Below, one piece after another: positions 7,017 to 15,262 of a DNA stretch of 23,832 nt. The DNA lies in contig JAFTHJ010000238.1 in assembly GCA_017457465.1 (NCBI GenBank), positions 1 through 23,832 of the forward strand, in the 5' to 3' direction. The notes below the pieces were generated by a model, which worked only from the letters and a program-made list of their open reading frames with translations, was not told the DNA's origin and did no database searches. Source of the stretch: Clostridia bacterium (lineage in GTDB: Bacteria > Bacillota > Clostridia > Oscillospirales > CAG-272). The position numbers and the translations under genes were made by a program. Every line of letters starts with the position of its first letter. Within the stretch, counting starts at the first letter, position 1.

Positions 7017-7670
7017 TTAATCAAAAAATTTAAGCAGGTCGATAGCTCGGTCGACTCCTCCGACAGACTTGACCGTCTTTATATCGTCAAGCGTCTTGAA
7101 TCCAAATCCGTAGCTGACTCCTATGAAATCGGCTCCTACCGCCTCGGCGCCTATAGCGTCAAGGTCTGTGTCGCCTATCATCACCACTCTGCCGATATCG
7201 CTCACTCCGCCGACAGATATACATTTCTCAATGATATCGCGCTTCTTGAGCTTGTTCTCGTGGTCTCCGCCGAACATAATATCGGTGTATTTATCAAACC
7301 CGAAATGGCAAAGCAGCTTAACCGCGTAATCCTCTCTCTTGTAGGTTGCCACAGCAGGTTTTATACCTCTGTTACAAAGCTCGGAGAAAACATCGATTAT
7401 CCCATCGTAAAGCTTTGCCTCAAGCAAGGTCTTCGTGCTGTAATAATTTCTGAAAAGAGTGGCTATATCCTGAAGTATAGAGCCCTCAAGACCGTATACC
7501 CTTGCAAAGGAATCCTGCACGGGCGGACCTATAAAGGTGTTCAGCGTCTCCTCGTCGGGCATCTTGTAGCCAAGCTCGTCGATAGTGTATCGGAGCGCCG
7601 AGATGACTCCCGCTCTTGTGTCAAGCAGAGTTCCGTCGAGGTCGAAAACAGCTAAATCGTATTTGCTCAT
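7017..7670 (-). CDS. HAD-family hydrolase, phosphoglycolate phosphatase-like
   Basis: A 217-residue haloacid dehalogenase-fold hydrolase. Motif I FDLDGTLLDT (9-18) carries the nucleophile Asp10 and acid/base Asp12. The cap domain runs roughly 15-85, motif II is AVATYK, and motif IV is VMIGDTDLDAIGA. The gene starts inside the end of the aldolase gene with an ATGA overlap, so the two are translated together. In this operon it may dephosphorylate a sugar or sugar-acid intermediate, but HAD sequences rarely reveal the substrate. Confidence 0.85.
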   Translation of the reverse strand: MSKYDLAVFDLDGTLLDTRAGVISALRYTIDELGYKMPDEETLNTFIGPPVQDSFARVYGLEGSILQDIATLFRNYYSTKTLLEAKLYDGIIDVFSELCNRGIKPAVATYKREDYAVKLLCHFGFDKYTDIMFGGDHENKLKKRDIIEKCISVGGVSDIGRVVMIGDTDLDAIGAEAVGADFIGVSYGFGFKTLDDIKTVKSVGGVDRAIDLLKFFD

Positions 7671-9274
7671 ACCGACTCTTCCTCGTAATGCGAACTGGTA
7701 ACAAACTCCACCTTGACCTTATCCTTTATACTTTCAAGGAAGTCCTTGGTGTACTTATTAAGGTAATCCGCCTTTTTCTTTACGAAATCGTATTCCATAG
7801 CGCGGTTGTAGTAGTTAGCCGACTTTATCGAATATCCGTCAAATCCCGCAAGTGCTACCTTCTCCACACCGATATCGGCAAGTGTTTTGAGAAGCATCAT
7901 AAGCGAGTTGTCGATTATCTCGGCATCCTCGTCTATAAGCGTACTGTAATTCAGCTTGAACTCAAACGCTCCCGCGGTCGTCTCGGTGACATTGGAGGTT
8001 GCGATAACTCTGTGCTTATCCTTGGCGAACTTCGTCGCGAGTTGAACATATCTCTTTGAGTTGCTCAAAAATACGAAATCCGGCTTTATTCTCTTGGTAA
8101 GGAAGTTTATCGAAATAACGACGGGATTTTCTCTATCCATATATTCGATAACCTTTTCTCTCTCGTTTCCGTGCTTGATAGACGCGCCGGGACCGATAAG
8201 CAATATCTTCTTTCCGCAAAGCTCACGCGCGAGTGCCTCTCTGTATTCGGTGTCGTTTATCTCGTTCTTCTGATAATCAACATAGAGTCTCTCGATATAG
8301 TTCTTATCGTAAAGCAACTTTTTCTCGCCCTCGAGCTTACCGAGAATCTCGTTTATCGAGCTTACCGACAGAGTTCTCTTGTCCATAAGATATGTGACAT
8401 AATTAGGGTGACAGTCATTCGATGCCGCAAGATAATAGAACATATTATATCCCCAGGTCGTCTGCTGACAGAACTGCGCGATATTCGAGTCTATCGCCTC
8501 GAGTATCTGGCTTATCTGATAATTCTTGTCGAGCGACTGGTTCATATGCATAGCCACAAGCTCAATAGGCGCGTTACCCGCACTCTTTCCCATTCCGTAT
8601 ATCGTTCCGTCAACTATCATAAGACGGTTTATCTTCTTGGAAAGCATAGCGATACAGTTCGCGTATCCCATCTGGAAATTGTTGTGCGCGTGATAGCCTA
8701 TTCCTATCTCGGGGTCAAGATTCTCATTGAGTATCTGGAAATAATACATAAGATTATTTCTGTGCATAAGCCCGTAGGTGTCAACCATAGACACGGCGTA
8801 GGGCTTATAGTGATTCGCGAGACGCACAAGGTCGAGCATCTCCTCCTCGTTATAGCTCGTTACAGACACGAGCTGCGCGAACACCTTGTATCCGAGCTTC
8901 TTCAGCTCTCCGCAATAAGCCATAGCCTCCTCGCGAAGATGCTTTTTGAAAATAACTCTGATTCCGTCGAGAAAGCTCTCGTCGGCGGGAGTGATATTCT
9001 CAAGTCCGCAGGTACCGTAGTCTATCATTCCGACCACCATAGCCTGTTTCTTATCGACGTCTCCGTATATCTTCTCCATACAGTCGGTATTCGGCATTAT
9101 ACTTCTGTCCATATCGAAGGGACGGCGTTCGTCAAGGAAGCCTACCTCAATAATGTCCACTCCCGCGTCGACAAGACGCTCAAATACGCTGACCAGATTA
9201 TCGTGTCCGAAATTCCAGTCATTGATATAGCCTCCGTCGCGAAGGGTACAATCCAACAGTTTTATCTGTCCCAT
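7667..9274 (-). CDS. DRE-TIM metallolyase (HMGL-like aldolase) with extra C-terminal domain
   Basis: A 535-residue protein. Residues 1-300 form an HMG-CoA lyase/4-hydroxy-2-oxovalerate aldolase-type TIM barrel: LLDCTLRDGGY (6-16), VDTYG (164-168), and the metal-binding HAHNN (195-199). From about 350 a second domain begins with KKILLIGPGASIKHG and looks Rossmann-like, with some resemblance to DUF115/MptE-type folds; I cannot name it. The start is the ATG at 9272-9274, six bases after GGAG; an in-frame ATG 20 codons upstream would overlap the dehydratase gene and fits the barrel less well. It overlaps the HAD gene by four bases. The reaction is unknown; retro-aldol or Claisen cleavage giving pyruvate is plausible. 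Confidence 0.82.
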   Translation of the reverse strand: MGQIKLLDCTLRDGGYINDWNFGHDNLVSVFERLVDAGVDIIEVGFLDERRPFDMDRSIMPNTDCMEKIYGDVDKKQAMVVGMIDYGTCGLENITPADESFLDGIRVIFKKHLREEAMAYCGELKKLGYKVFAQLVSVTSYNEEEMLDLVRLANHYKPYAVSMVDTYGLMHRNNLMYYFQILNENLDPEIGIGYHAHNNFQMGYANCIAMLSKKINRLMIVDGTIYGMGKSAGNAPIELVAMHMNQSLDKNYQISQILEAIDSNIAQFCQQTTWGYNMFYYLAASNDCHPNYVTYLMDKRTLSVSSINEILGKLEGEKKLLYDKNYIERLYVDYQKNEINDTEYREALARELCGKKILLIGPGASIKHGNEREKVIEYMDRENPVVISINFLTKRIKPDFVFLSNSKRYVQLATKFAKDKHRVIATSNVTETTAGAFEFKLNYSTLIDEDAEIIDNSLMMLLKTLADIGVEKVALAGFDGYSIKSANYYNRAMEYDFVKKKADYLNKYTKDFLESIKDKVKVEFVTSSHYEEESV

Positions 9275-9323
9275 AAAATCTCCATAATGCCTTTCGGCAC
9301 TTTCAGGTTTTTTCGGTATCCAA

Positions 9324-10661
9324 TTACGCGTCAAGCGCCGCGATAATCGTCTTTGCCATATAATCTATCATTTCGTCGGTCATTCCGGGGTAAACTCCTA
9401 CCCAGAAGGTAGAGGTCATAACGCGGTCTGTCGTCGAGAGGTCGCCGATAACTCTGTATCCCTTACCGGCCGCTCTCATCTCATCGAAGCAGGGATGCTT
9501 TGTGAGGTTACCCGCGAAGAGCATTCTCGTCTGAACTCCGTGAGCCTCGATATAGGGAACGACCTTCTCTCTGTCAACGCCCTCGCGGCAGGTGATAAGG
9601 AAGCCGAACCATGAGGGGTCGGAATTGGGACAAGCCTCGGGAAGTATCAGCTTATCCGAAACGCACTCAAGCGCCGCGCGCAATCTCTTGAAATTCTCTC
9701 TGCGGCGAACCACAAACGAGGGGAACTTCTTGAGCTGTGCGCATCCGACTGCAGCCTGCATATCGGTTGCCTTGAGGTTGTATCCGAAGTGTGAGTAAAC
9801 ATACTTGTGGTCGTATCCGAGAGGAAGCTCTCCGTACTGTCTGTCAAAGCGGTGCTTACAGAGGTTGTCGCAGCCCGAAGGACAGATACAGTCTCTTCCC
9901 CAGTCTCTCATAGAGCGGATTACCTTTGCGAGAAGCGGATCATTGGTGTAAACCGCGCCTCCCTCTCCCATAGTCATATGGTGAGGAGGATAGAAACTGC
10001 TCGTACCGATATCTCCGACAGTACCCGTCTTGTAGGTCACGCCGTCCATAGTGTATTCGGAGCCGAGAGCGTCACAGTTATCCTCAACGAGCCACAGTCC
10101 GTGCGCATCGCAGAACTTCTTGACAGCGGCGAGGTCGAAGGGATTTCCAAGGGTGTGAGCTATCATAACAGCCTTGGTCTTCTCGCTCAAAGCTGCCTCA
10201 AGCATAGTTACGTCTATATTATACTGGGGTATGGTTATATCAACGAATACGGGAACCGCGCCGTACTGAATCGCGGGAGTTACCGTGGTGGGGAAGCCTG
10301 CCGCTACAGTGATTATCTCGTCACCCGGTCTTACCGCTCTTTCTCCGAGCAGGGGGGAGGTAAGAGTCATAAAAGCGAGGAGGTTTGCGGAGGAACCCGA
10401 GTTTACGAGACTGCAATGTCTCACTCCGAGATATTTCGCGAACTCCGCCTCAAACTCGTCGGTGTATCTTCCCGACGTGAGCCAGAACTCAAGAGCACTG
10501 TCTACAAGGTTGCACATCTCGTCGCTGTCATAAACACGCGAAGCATAAGGGATTCTGTCGCCCTCCTTATATTCGGGCTTTTTGTGGTACTTTTCACAGT
10601 ACGCCTTTACCTCTTTAAGAATGTTCTCACGCGCTTCGCGCTCATTAATGCCGTTTATCAT
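9324..10661 (-). CDS. rfbH: RfbH-type CDP-4-keto-6-deoxyglucose 3-dehydrase (E1)
   Basis: A 445-residue member of the DegT/DnrJ aminotransferase fold. The Schiff-base lysine is replaced by histidine in SSFYPPHHMTMGEGGAVYT (H228, H227 adjacent), which marks the dehydratase branch using PMP or PLP. Four cysteines in DCICPSGCDNLCKHRF (C258, C260, C264, C268) match the [2Fe-2S] site of E1/RfbH enzymes, excluding the ColD type. It removes the C3 hydroxyl from CDP-4-keto-6-deoxyglucose on the way to 3,6-dideoxy or branched sugars. The reductase partner (E3) and the CDP-glucose synthesis genes are not in the window. First gene of the operon, with its own promoter and an AAAGGA ribosome binding site. 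Confidence 0.9.
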   Translation of the reverse strand: MINGINEREARENILKEVKAYCEKYHKKPEYKEGDRIPYASRVYDSDEMCNLVDSALEFWLTSGRYTDEFEAEFAKYLGVRHCSLVNSGSSANLLAFMTLTSPLLGERAVRPGDEIITVAAGFPTTVTPAIQYGAVPVFVDITIPQYNIDVTMLEAALSEKTKAVMIAHTLGNPFDLAAVKKFCDAHGLWLVEDNCDALGSEYTMDGVTYKTGTVGDIGTSSFYPPHHMTMGEGGAVYTNDPLLAKVIRSMRDWGRDCICPSGCDNLCKHRFDRQYGELPLGYDHKYVYSHFGYNLKATDMQAAVGCAQLKKFPSFVVRRRENFKRLRAALECVSDKLILPEACPNSDPSWFGFLITCREGVDREKVVPYIEAHGVQTRMLFAGNLTKHPCFDEMRAAGKGYRVIGDLSTTDRVMTSTFWVGVYPGMTDEMIDYMAKTIIAALDA

Positions 10662-10690
10662 TGAAAAAATTTCCTTTCATTTTTTTGTCC

Positions 10691-10705
10691 GTACGCTCCG
10701 CGTAC
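10691..10705. other. Short hairpin in the 5' leader of the rfbH operon
   Basis: GTACGC-TCC-GCGTAC forms a 6-bp stem, flanked by T-run and A-run that could extend it with a bulge. It sits between the promoter and the rfbH start. It could affect leader stability or expression; no known riboswitch is recognised. Confidence 0.4.
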
Positions 10706-10762
10706 AAAAATATCGGCTTTTTACAAAATTAAACATAATGCGACCTGTATCGCATTACAACT

Positions 10763-10791
10763 ATGTTATCACAAAGTAAACTAAAAGTCAA
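10763..10791 (-). promoter_or_regulatory. Sigma-A promoter of the rfbH operon
   Basis: On the minus strand TTGACT (10786-10791), 17 bases, TAACAT (10763-10768). It gives a leader of roughly 95 bases. It sits close to the divergent promoter at 10839-10867. Confidence 0.75.
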
Positions 10792-10838
10792 GAGAAAGTG
10801 AACATTTTGCTATTTTGTTCCAATAAAACAAAAAAAGG

Positions 10839-10867
10839 TTGACAGATTTCAAATATTATTTTACAAT
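10839..10867 (+). promoter_or_regulatory. Sigma-A promoter of the surface-protein gene
   Basis: TTGACA (10839-10844), 17 bases, TACAAT (10862-10867). The two divergent -35 boxes are about 48 bases apart, so the units could share regulation. Confidence 0.8.
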
Positions 10868-10928
10868 ATTATATGTTTATTATTCGTGTCAGACGAAGAA
10901 AATCCCACCGAAAGGTACAAGCCAAACA

Positions 10929-13900
10929 ATGAAGAAAACAGTTTCTCTGATATCCCTTCTGCTCGCGCTGCTCACAGCCCTCGGCGGATTCGGTATCTTT
11001 GCCCGAGCGGCAGACGCCGACGGGACCGCTCCGAGCTTTGATTTCTCGGACGGTATGTCCGCCTATCGCGCGGAGCTGACTCCCTCGGAGCTTCTGACTC
11101 TCATCTCTCCCGATGCCGAGATAGGCGCAGCGGAGAAAAAATATATAGACACCTACAGCGGATGCTACTTTCTTATAAACGACAGCTTTTCAAACGAAGT
11201 AATCCACGCGCTCCGTGACGGCGACAGTCTCTCCGTGTGCGCCGAGGAATACTCCTACACCGCCGCAAACGGCACGTCCGTCCGCTGGATACCCACCGAA
11301 GCGAAATACGGCAACGCCGCCGCTCCTCTCACCCTCTCCGAGGACGGAAAATATTATTGCGAATTCACCTATTCCGAGGAATCGACTCACTTCTCGGTCG
11401 AATATTCCTGCGAGATAAAGCTCCCCGCCGAGAGCGCGAATTACCTTCTCAACTTCGCCTACAGAGAGGCAGAGCGAGGCATAGCTCTCGAGGAGGAATA
11501 TTCCTCGGTAATGAGCGATTATCTCGAGCGGTTCCGCAAATACGAGGAGGGCATTGCCGCGCTTGAGCGCTACGAGAGTGATATGGAGGCATACGCCGAA
11601 TATCTCGTTTTGCGTGAGCTTTACGAGGAGGACCTTGCCGAATACACCGAATATCTCGCCGAGCTTACCGAATACGAGCGCAAACAGGCGGAGTACGAAA
11701 AATATCTCAAAGATTACAATAAATACCTTGCCGACAAAGCGGAGTATGACAGAATATATTCCGAAAATATCGGTTCAATGGACGAATATCTGGCATACTA
11801 CGAGCAGCTCAACAGGATACGCTCAAGCATGTACGCCATCGAGAACATATACACAAAGCCGCGTGACGGTCTCGGCTCACTCTACAAGGCTCTGCAAAAC
11901 AAGGAGCTTGTGGCAATGTTCGAGAAATACAAGGATGAGCTTACCGTATACGGCATAGACCCAAAGACGATAGACGAGCTTTCGGAGGTCGCCGACGACC
12001 TCAACCAGATGCTCAAAAGCTATAATTTTGCCAGAAACACCTCGGAGGAGCTGGCGTTCGAATTCTACTGCAAGTATTATTCCGAGATAACATATAAGTT
12101 CAATTATCTTTATGACAGTATGATGAAGATAATGACACCCACGATTTTCAACCACATCTGCATAATGGTCAACAGCGAATATGACGCCGAGATGGCGCAA
12201 TACAAAAAGTGGCGTATAACCAATGTACTGGCGCATATATACCTCGTAAGCAGATGCCTCGACGATACCGAGTCGGCGGCGGGAGCTTGGCATTTCTATG
12301 ATTATGAAAGAAATGAGCATACCTACTATTTTCCCGAGCTTCTCACCCCCAAGGTGACGATTTCCGACACCAACGCGGCATCCCCCGAGGGCTTGAGTTG
12401 GCCCGACAATCCCCCGGATTTCACTCTCCCTCCTATTCCGACGGAGCCCGAGAATGTCTCGAAGCATCTCGCTCCCGCCGAGATGGATGAGCCAAAGGAG
12501 CCTGTCGCGCTCGACGAGCCCGTATATCCCGGTGAGCCGATATATCCGGGAGAGCCCCCCACGGGACTTGAGGATATCGTAAAGACCTCGGATATAGTAT
12601 CGGCGCTCAAGGACGGAGTCATTCAGATGCGCGACGAGCTGACAGAGGATACCGTGTTGAGCTTCACTCATACCGTAGAAAAGCTTGTATCCCCCGACGG
12701 ATATCCCGTTATGACGGTATACGCGCACGATAAGACGACCGTTCTGAAGGAATGTATCGTCGAATCGGCAGATGACATCACCTATCCCGCCGAAGCTCCC
12801 GAAAGAGCCTCGGACAAGAGATATAATTACACATTTCTCGGTTGGTCTGCCTCGCCTGACGAACTGATTTCTCCGAGTGTCAACGATATTATTTTCTCAC
12901 AAAAGGACTTTTGTATCTATGCGGCATACGCCGTTGAGAACAGACTGTATAATGTAACTTGGATATGCGCCGACGGAGAGTTCACCGTCGGATATAAATA
13001 CGGCGAAACACCCACCTTTGAGGGCAATACCGAAAAAGCCCCCACAAGCACACAGGTATTTACCTTTGAGGGCTGGTCTCCCCTGCCCGAGCCCATCACC
13101 GCTGACGCGGTATACACCGCGGAATATTCCGAGAGCGAAAGGAAATATTCCGCCGTCTGGAACTGGCACGGAAAGACCTTGACTACCTATCACTCCTTTG
13201 AGGATATTCCGACCGCTCCGCAGGTAGCGCCCTATTATATATCGGGCTGTGAGCTGTTTGAATTCAGCGGCTGGAGCGTTGATACAAGTAAGCCGATAAC
13301 GGAAAATACGGTATACAATGCCGTATATGAAAAAAAGACCTTGGTTAGCTCGACCGACGGAGAGGTTCAGCTCTCGGCGCATTCGGGATTTTATCGTGTA
13401 ACTATCTCCTCAAGCTCGGCGGATATCGAAAATCTTCTCGCTCTCGCGGCTGCCGAGGGCAAGAGAGTCGAGCTGAATTTTGAGAACGCCATTCTGTCAT
13501 TCGACAAAAGCTCGGTAAGCGCCCTCGCCTCGGCGGGAGCAAAGAGCTTCAGCGTCGAATATACGCTTGATGGCGGACTCGGAGAGTGTACGCTTAAGGT
13601 ACAGAACGCAAAAGGCAAAAACTTGAGCGCCTCGGGAGAGATGCGGTTGAGAATACCCTATTCTTCCGCGCTTCCGAACAACTTCCTTGTGTTCGAAATG
13701 ATAAAGAGCGCAAAAAAGGAAACACCGCACACCTTTGCCGACGGATACCTCACATTCCCCGTAAAGGGCTCGTCAAGCTTTGTTTTCACTCGACTTTACA
13801 GTATCACTTTCGCCGAAAGTGAGCACGGCGGAACGCTTATCGACGGATACCTCCACGAAGCGGGAGACAAAATATCCCCCTGTTCTACCCCGAGAGAGGA

Positions 13901-14009
13901 TATAAGCTCGGAAAAATTACCGTCACACGCGCCGATAACGGTGTCTCAACGATTATCGACAGCTTTGAGGGATTCGTTATGCCCGAGTCTGACATCACCG
14001 TTACGGTAA
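10929..14009 (+). CDS. Large secreted repeat protein, main part (frameshifted at C-terminus)
   Basis: Reads as 1026 residues, but only about the first 984 are in the original frame. A signal peptide starts MKKTVSLISLLLALLTALGG, with likely cleavage near ARA (25-27). A globular N-terminal region follows, then a tyrosine- and glutamate-rich coiled coil (about 180-300, with YxxYL spacing such as EYTEYLAELTEYERKQAEYE). A proline-rich linker (about 490-547, with VYPGEPIYPGEP) follows. Three Listeria-Bacteroides/InlB-type beta repeats are marked by FLGWS, FEGWS and FSGWS (about 637-785). The frame breaks at the C-run 13876-13880; the rest continues in another frame. The ATG at 10929 follows AAAGG with long spacing. 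An envelope adhesin or structural role is inferred. Confidence 0.8.
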   Translation: MKKTVSLISLLLALLTALGGFGIFARAADADGTAPSFDFSDGMSAYRAELTPSELLTLISPDAEIGAAEKKYIDTYSGCYFLINDSFSNEVIHALRDGDSLSVCAEEYSYTAANGTSVRWIPTEAKYGNAAAPLTLSEDGKYYCEFTYSEESTHFSVEYSCEIKLPAESANYLLNFAYREAERGIALEEEYSSVMSDYLERFRKYEEGIAALERYESDMEAYAEYLVLRELYEEDLAEYTEYLAELTEYERKQAEYEKYLKDYNKYLADKAEYDRIYSENIGSMDEYLAYYEQLNRIRSSMYAIENIYTKPRDGLGSLYKALQNKELVAMFEKYKDELTVYGIDPKTIDELSEVADDLNQMLKSYNFARNTSEELAFEFYCKYYSEITYKFNYLYDSMMKIMTPTIFNHICIMVNSEYDAEMAQYKKWRITNVLAHIYLVSRCLDDTESAAGAWHFYDYERNEHTYYFPELLTPKVTISDTNAASPEGLSWPDNPPDFTLPPIPTEPENVSKHLAPAEMDEPKEPVALDEPVYPGEPIYPGEPPTGLEDIVKTSDIVSALKDGVIQMRDELTEDTVLSFTHTVEKLVSPDGYPVMTVYAHDKTTVLKECIVESADDITYPAEAPERASDKRYNYTFLGWSASPDELISPSVNDIIFSQKDFCIYAAYAVENRLYNVTWICADGEFTVGYKYGETPTFEGNTEKAPTSTQVFTFEGWSPLPEPITADAVYTAEYSESERKYSAVWNWHGKTLTTYHSFEDIPTAPQVAPYYISGCELFEFSGWSVDTSKPITENTVYNAVYEKKTLVSSTDGEVQLSAHSGFYRVTISSSSADIENLLALAAAEGKRVELNFENAILSFDKSSVSALASAGAKSFSVEYTLDGGLGECTLKVQNAKGKNLSASGEMRLRIPYSSALPNNFLVFEMIKSAKKETPHTFADGYLTFPVKGSSSFVFTRLYSITFAESEHGGTLIDGYLHEAGDKISPCSTPREDISSEKLPSHAPITVSQRLSTALRDSLCPSLTSPLR

Positions 14010-14410
14010 GCTTTGAGCGAATACAGTTCACCGTTGAATTCGTGGTAAACGGAGAGGTGATAAGCTCGGAGAAATATTACCTCGGAGATATCCCGACGGT
14101 ACCCGATGTCCCCGCGGAATACGAGGAAAACGGATACAGATATGTCTTTGCGGGTTGGTCCTCGACCGTAGCCGCGGTCACGCACGACACCGTTTATTAC
14201 GCGAAATACAATAGCTTCCTCATAGATATGGAATCCTCGGGACAGCAGACAGGCGACGAGCTGGGCGCGTTCATAAAATTCACTGTCATTCCGATAGCTG
14301 CGATAGTGATTATTGTTGCCGCGCTGACGGTTCTTCTGATTGTCTATCTGCGCAAAAAAGGTAAAATCAAGAAAAAACCGAATAAAAAAGTAAAAAGCAC
14401 TAAAAAGTAA
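13979..14410 (+). CDS. C-terminal part of the same surface protein: last repeat and membrane anchor
   Basis: The homologous frame is open from about 13880 and reads ERGYKLGKITVTRADNG before the ATG at 13979, so it is not an independent gene. It encodes a fourth GWS repeat (RYVFAGWS), a spacer, one membrane helix (about 99-123 of this frame, TVIPIAAIVIIVAALTVLLI) and a lysine-rich cytoplasmic tail. No LPxTG sortase motif is present. There is no ribosome binding site at 13979. Joined to the upstream frame by adding one base, the protein would be about 1160 residues. The break is either a real mutation, a base-call error or, less likely, slippage. Confidence 0.72.
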   Translation: MPESDITVTVSFERIQFTVEFVVNGEVISSEKYYLGDIPTVPDVPAEYEENGYRYVFAGWSSTVAAVTHDTVYYAKYNSFLIDMESSGQQTGDELGAFIKFTVIPIAAIVIIVAALTVLLIVYLRKKGKIKKKPNKKVKSTKK

Positions 14411-14425
14411 AGGAAATTAAGCGCT

Positions 14426-15124
14426 ATGCGTTATGATGCGATTATGTTTGACCTCGACGGAACTCTGCTGCCAATGGACAACGACGAATTCACAAAAGGT
14501 TATCTCTATATGCTATCAAAGAGCGTGGCTCACCTCGGATATACCGCCGAGACTCTGATTCCCGCAATGTGGAAGGGCGTCAGCGCTATGGTCAGAAACA
14601 CGGGCGAACGACTCAATTCCGAGCTATTCTGGGAGGTCTTCTCGAATTTGCTCAACAAAGAGTGCTACGACCATATACCCGAGTTTGATAAATTTTACAA
14701 AACCGAGTTTGCCCAAGCCGTGAGATTTTCACAGCCTACACCCCTCGCGCCCCGCGCGGTGGAGTTGGCGAAATCTCACGCCGACAAGGTCGTCCTCGCG
14801 ACAAACCCGTTCTTCCCTCTTGTGGCAGTTGAGGCAAGACTCGGCTGGACGGGTGCGAAAGCCGAGGATTTTGACCTTATCACTCATTACGATAACTCAA
14901 AATTCTGTAAGCCGAATCCCGCCTACTATGGTGAGATTTGCGAAAAGCTCGGACTTAATCCGAAAAACTGCCTTATGATAGGCAACAACGCCGACGAGGA
15001 TATCAGAGCCGCTCAAGCGGTCGGAATGTCAACATTCCTCGTCACCGACTGCCTTATCTGCGACGGCGACCTGCCAGACACACCCAAAGGAAGCTTTAAA
15101 GAGCTTATTGAGTTTTTGGGGTGA
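14426..15124 (+). CDS. HAD-family hydrolase
   Basis: A 232-residue HAD phosphatase-type protein. Motif I is FDLDGTLLP (8-16), with Asp9 and Asp11. The motif II region is VVLATNP, motif III lysine is in CKPNPAYYG, and motif IV is MIGNNADEDIRAA, where the usual GD is GN but the following acidic residues are kept. The gene starts 15 bases after the surface-protein frame with an AAAGGA ribosome binding site, so it may be cotranscribed, and it ends at a strong terminator. The substrate is unknown and any functional link to the surface protein is unproven. Confidence 0.85.
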   Translation: MRYDAIMFDLDGTLLPMDNDEFTKGYLYMLSKSVAHLGYTAETLIPAMWKGVSAMVRNTGERLNSELFWEVFSNLLNKECYDHIPEFDKFYKTEFAQAVRFSQPTPLAPRAVELAKSHADKVVLATNPFFPLVAVEARLGWTGAKAEDFDLITHYDNSKFCKPNPAYYGEICEKLGLNPKNCLMIGNNADEDIRAAQAVGMSTFLVTDCLICDGDLPDTPKGSFKELIEFLG

Positions 15125-15133
15125 GATGATGCG

Positions 15134-15170
15134 AGGGGGACTTTTGAAAAAGTCCCCCTATCGTTTTTTT
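15134..15170 (+). terminator. Intrinsic terminator after the HAD gene
   Basis: A 12-bp stem AGGGGGACTTTT (15134-15145) with AAAAGTCCCCCT (15148-15159), followed by seven T's at 15164-15170. It is the left outer member of the nested repeat region and shares its core with the hairpin at 15533-15564. Confidence 0.85.
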
Positions 15171-15176
15171 GTTTTA

Positions 15177-15203
15177 GGACCGTCGGGGACGCCGGTCCCT
15201 ACA
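15177..15203 (+). repeat. REP-like palindromic repeat, copy 1
   Basis: A 27-base unit whose first 22 bases fold with GGACCG against CGGTCC, one internal mismatch and a GGGA loop. Copy 2 at 15438-15464 is inverted and matches 26 of 27 bases. The stretch GCCGGTCCCTACAA also occurs at 2841-2854 at the transposase-remnant junction. Hairpins of this size with a mismatch are typical substrates of RAYT transposases. Confidence 0.75.
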
Positions 15204-15220
15204 AGGTTTGGTGTGATTTG

Positions 15221-15255
15221 TTCATATATTTATACCCCAACGGCAGGGTAATATT
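15221..15255 (+). repeat. Direct repeat flanking the central element, copy 1
   Basis: The core ACCCCAACGGCAGGG (15234-15248) matches 14 of 15 bases of 15403-15417, with weaker similarity on both sides (TTCATAT.., ..AATATT). The pair flanks the element at 15263-15380 in the same orientation. Confidence 0.6.
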
Positions 15256-15262
15256 AAAAAAC

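Noticed and set aside
11877..12728. Minus-strand 283-codon open frame inside the surface-protein gene
   Set aside because: Opposite strand of a gene with signal peptide, repeats and anchor; it lacks its own expression signals.
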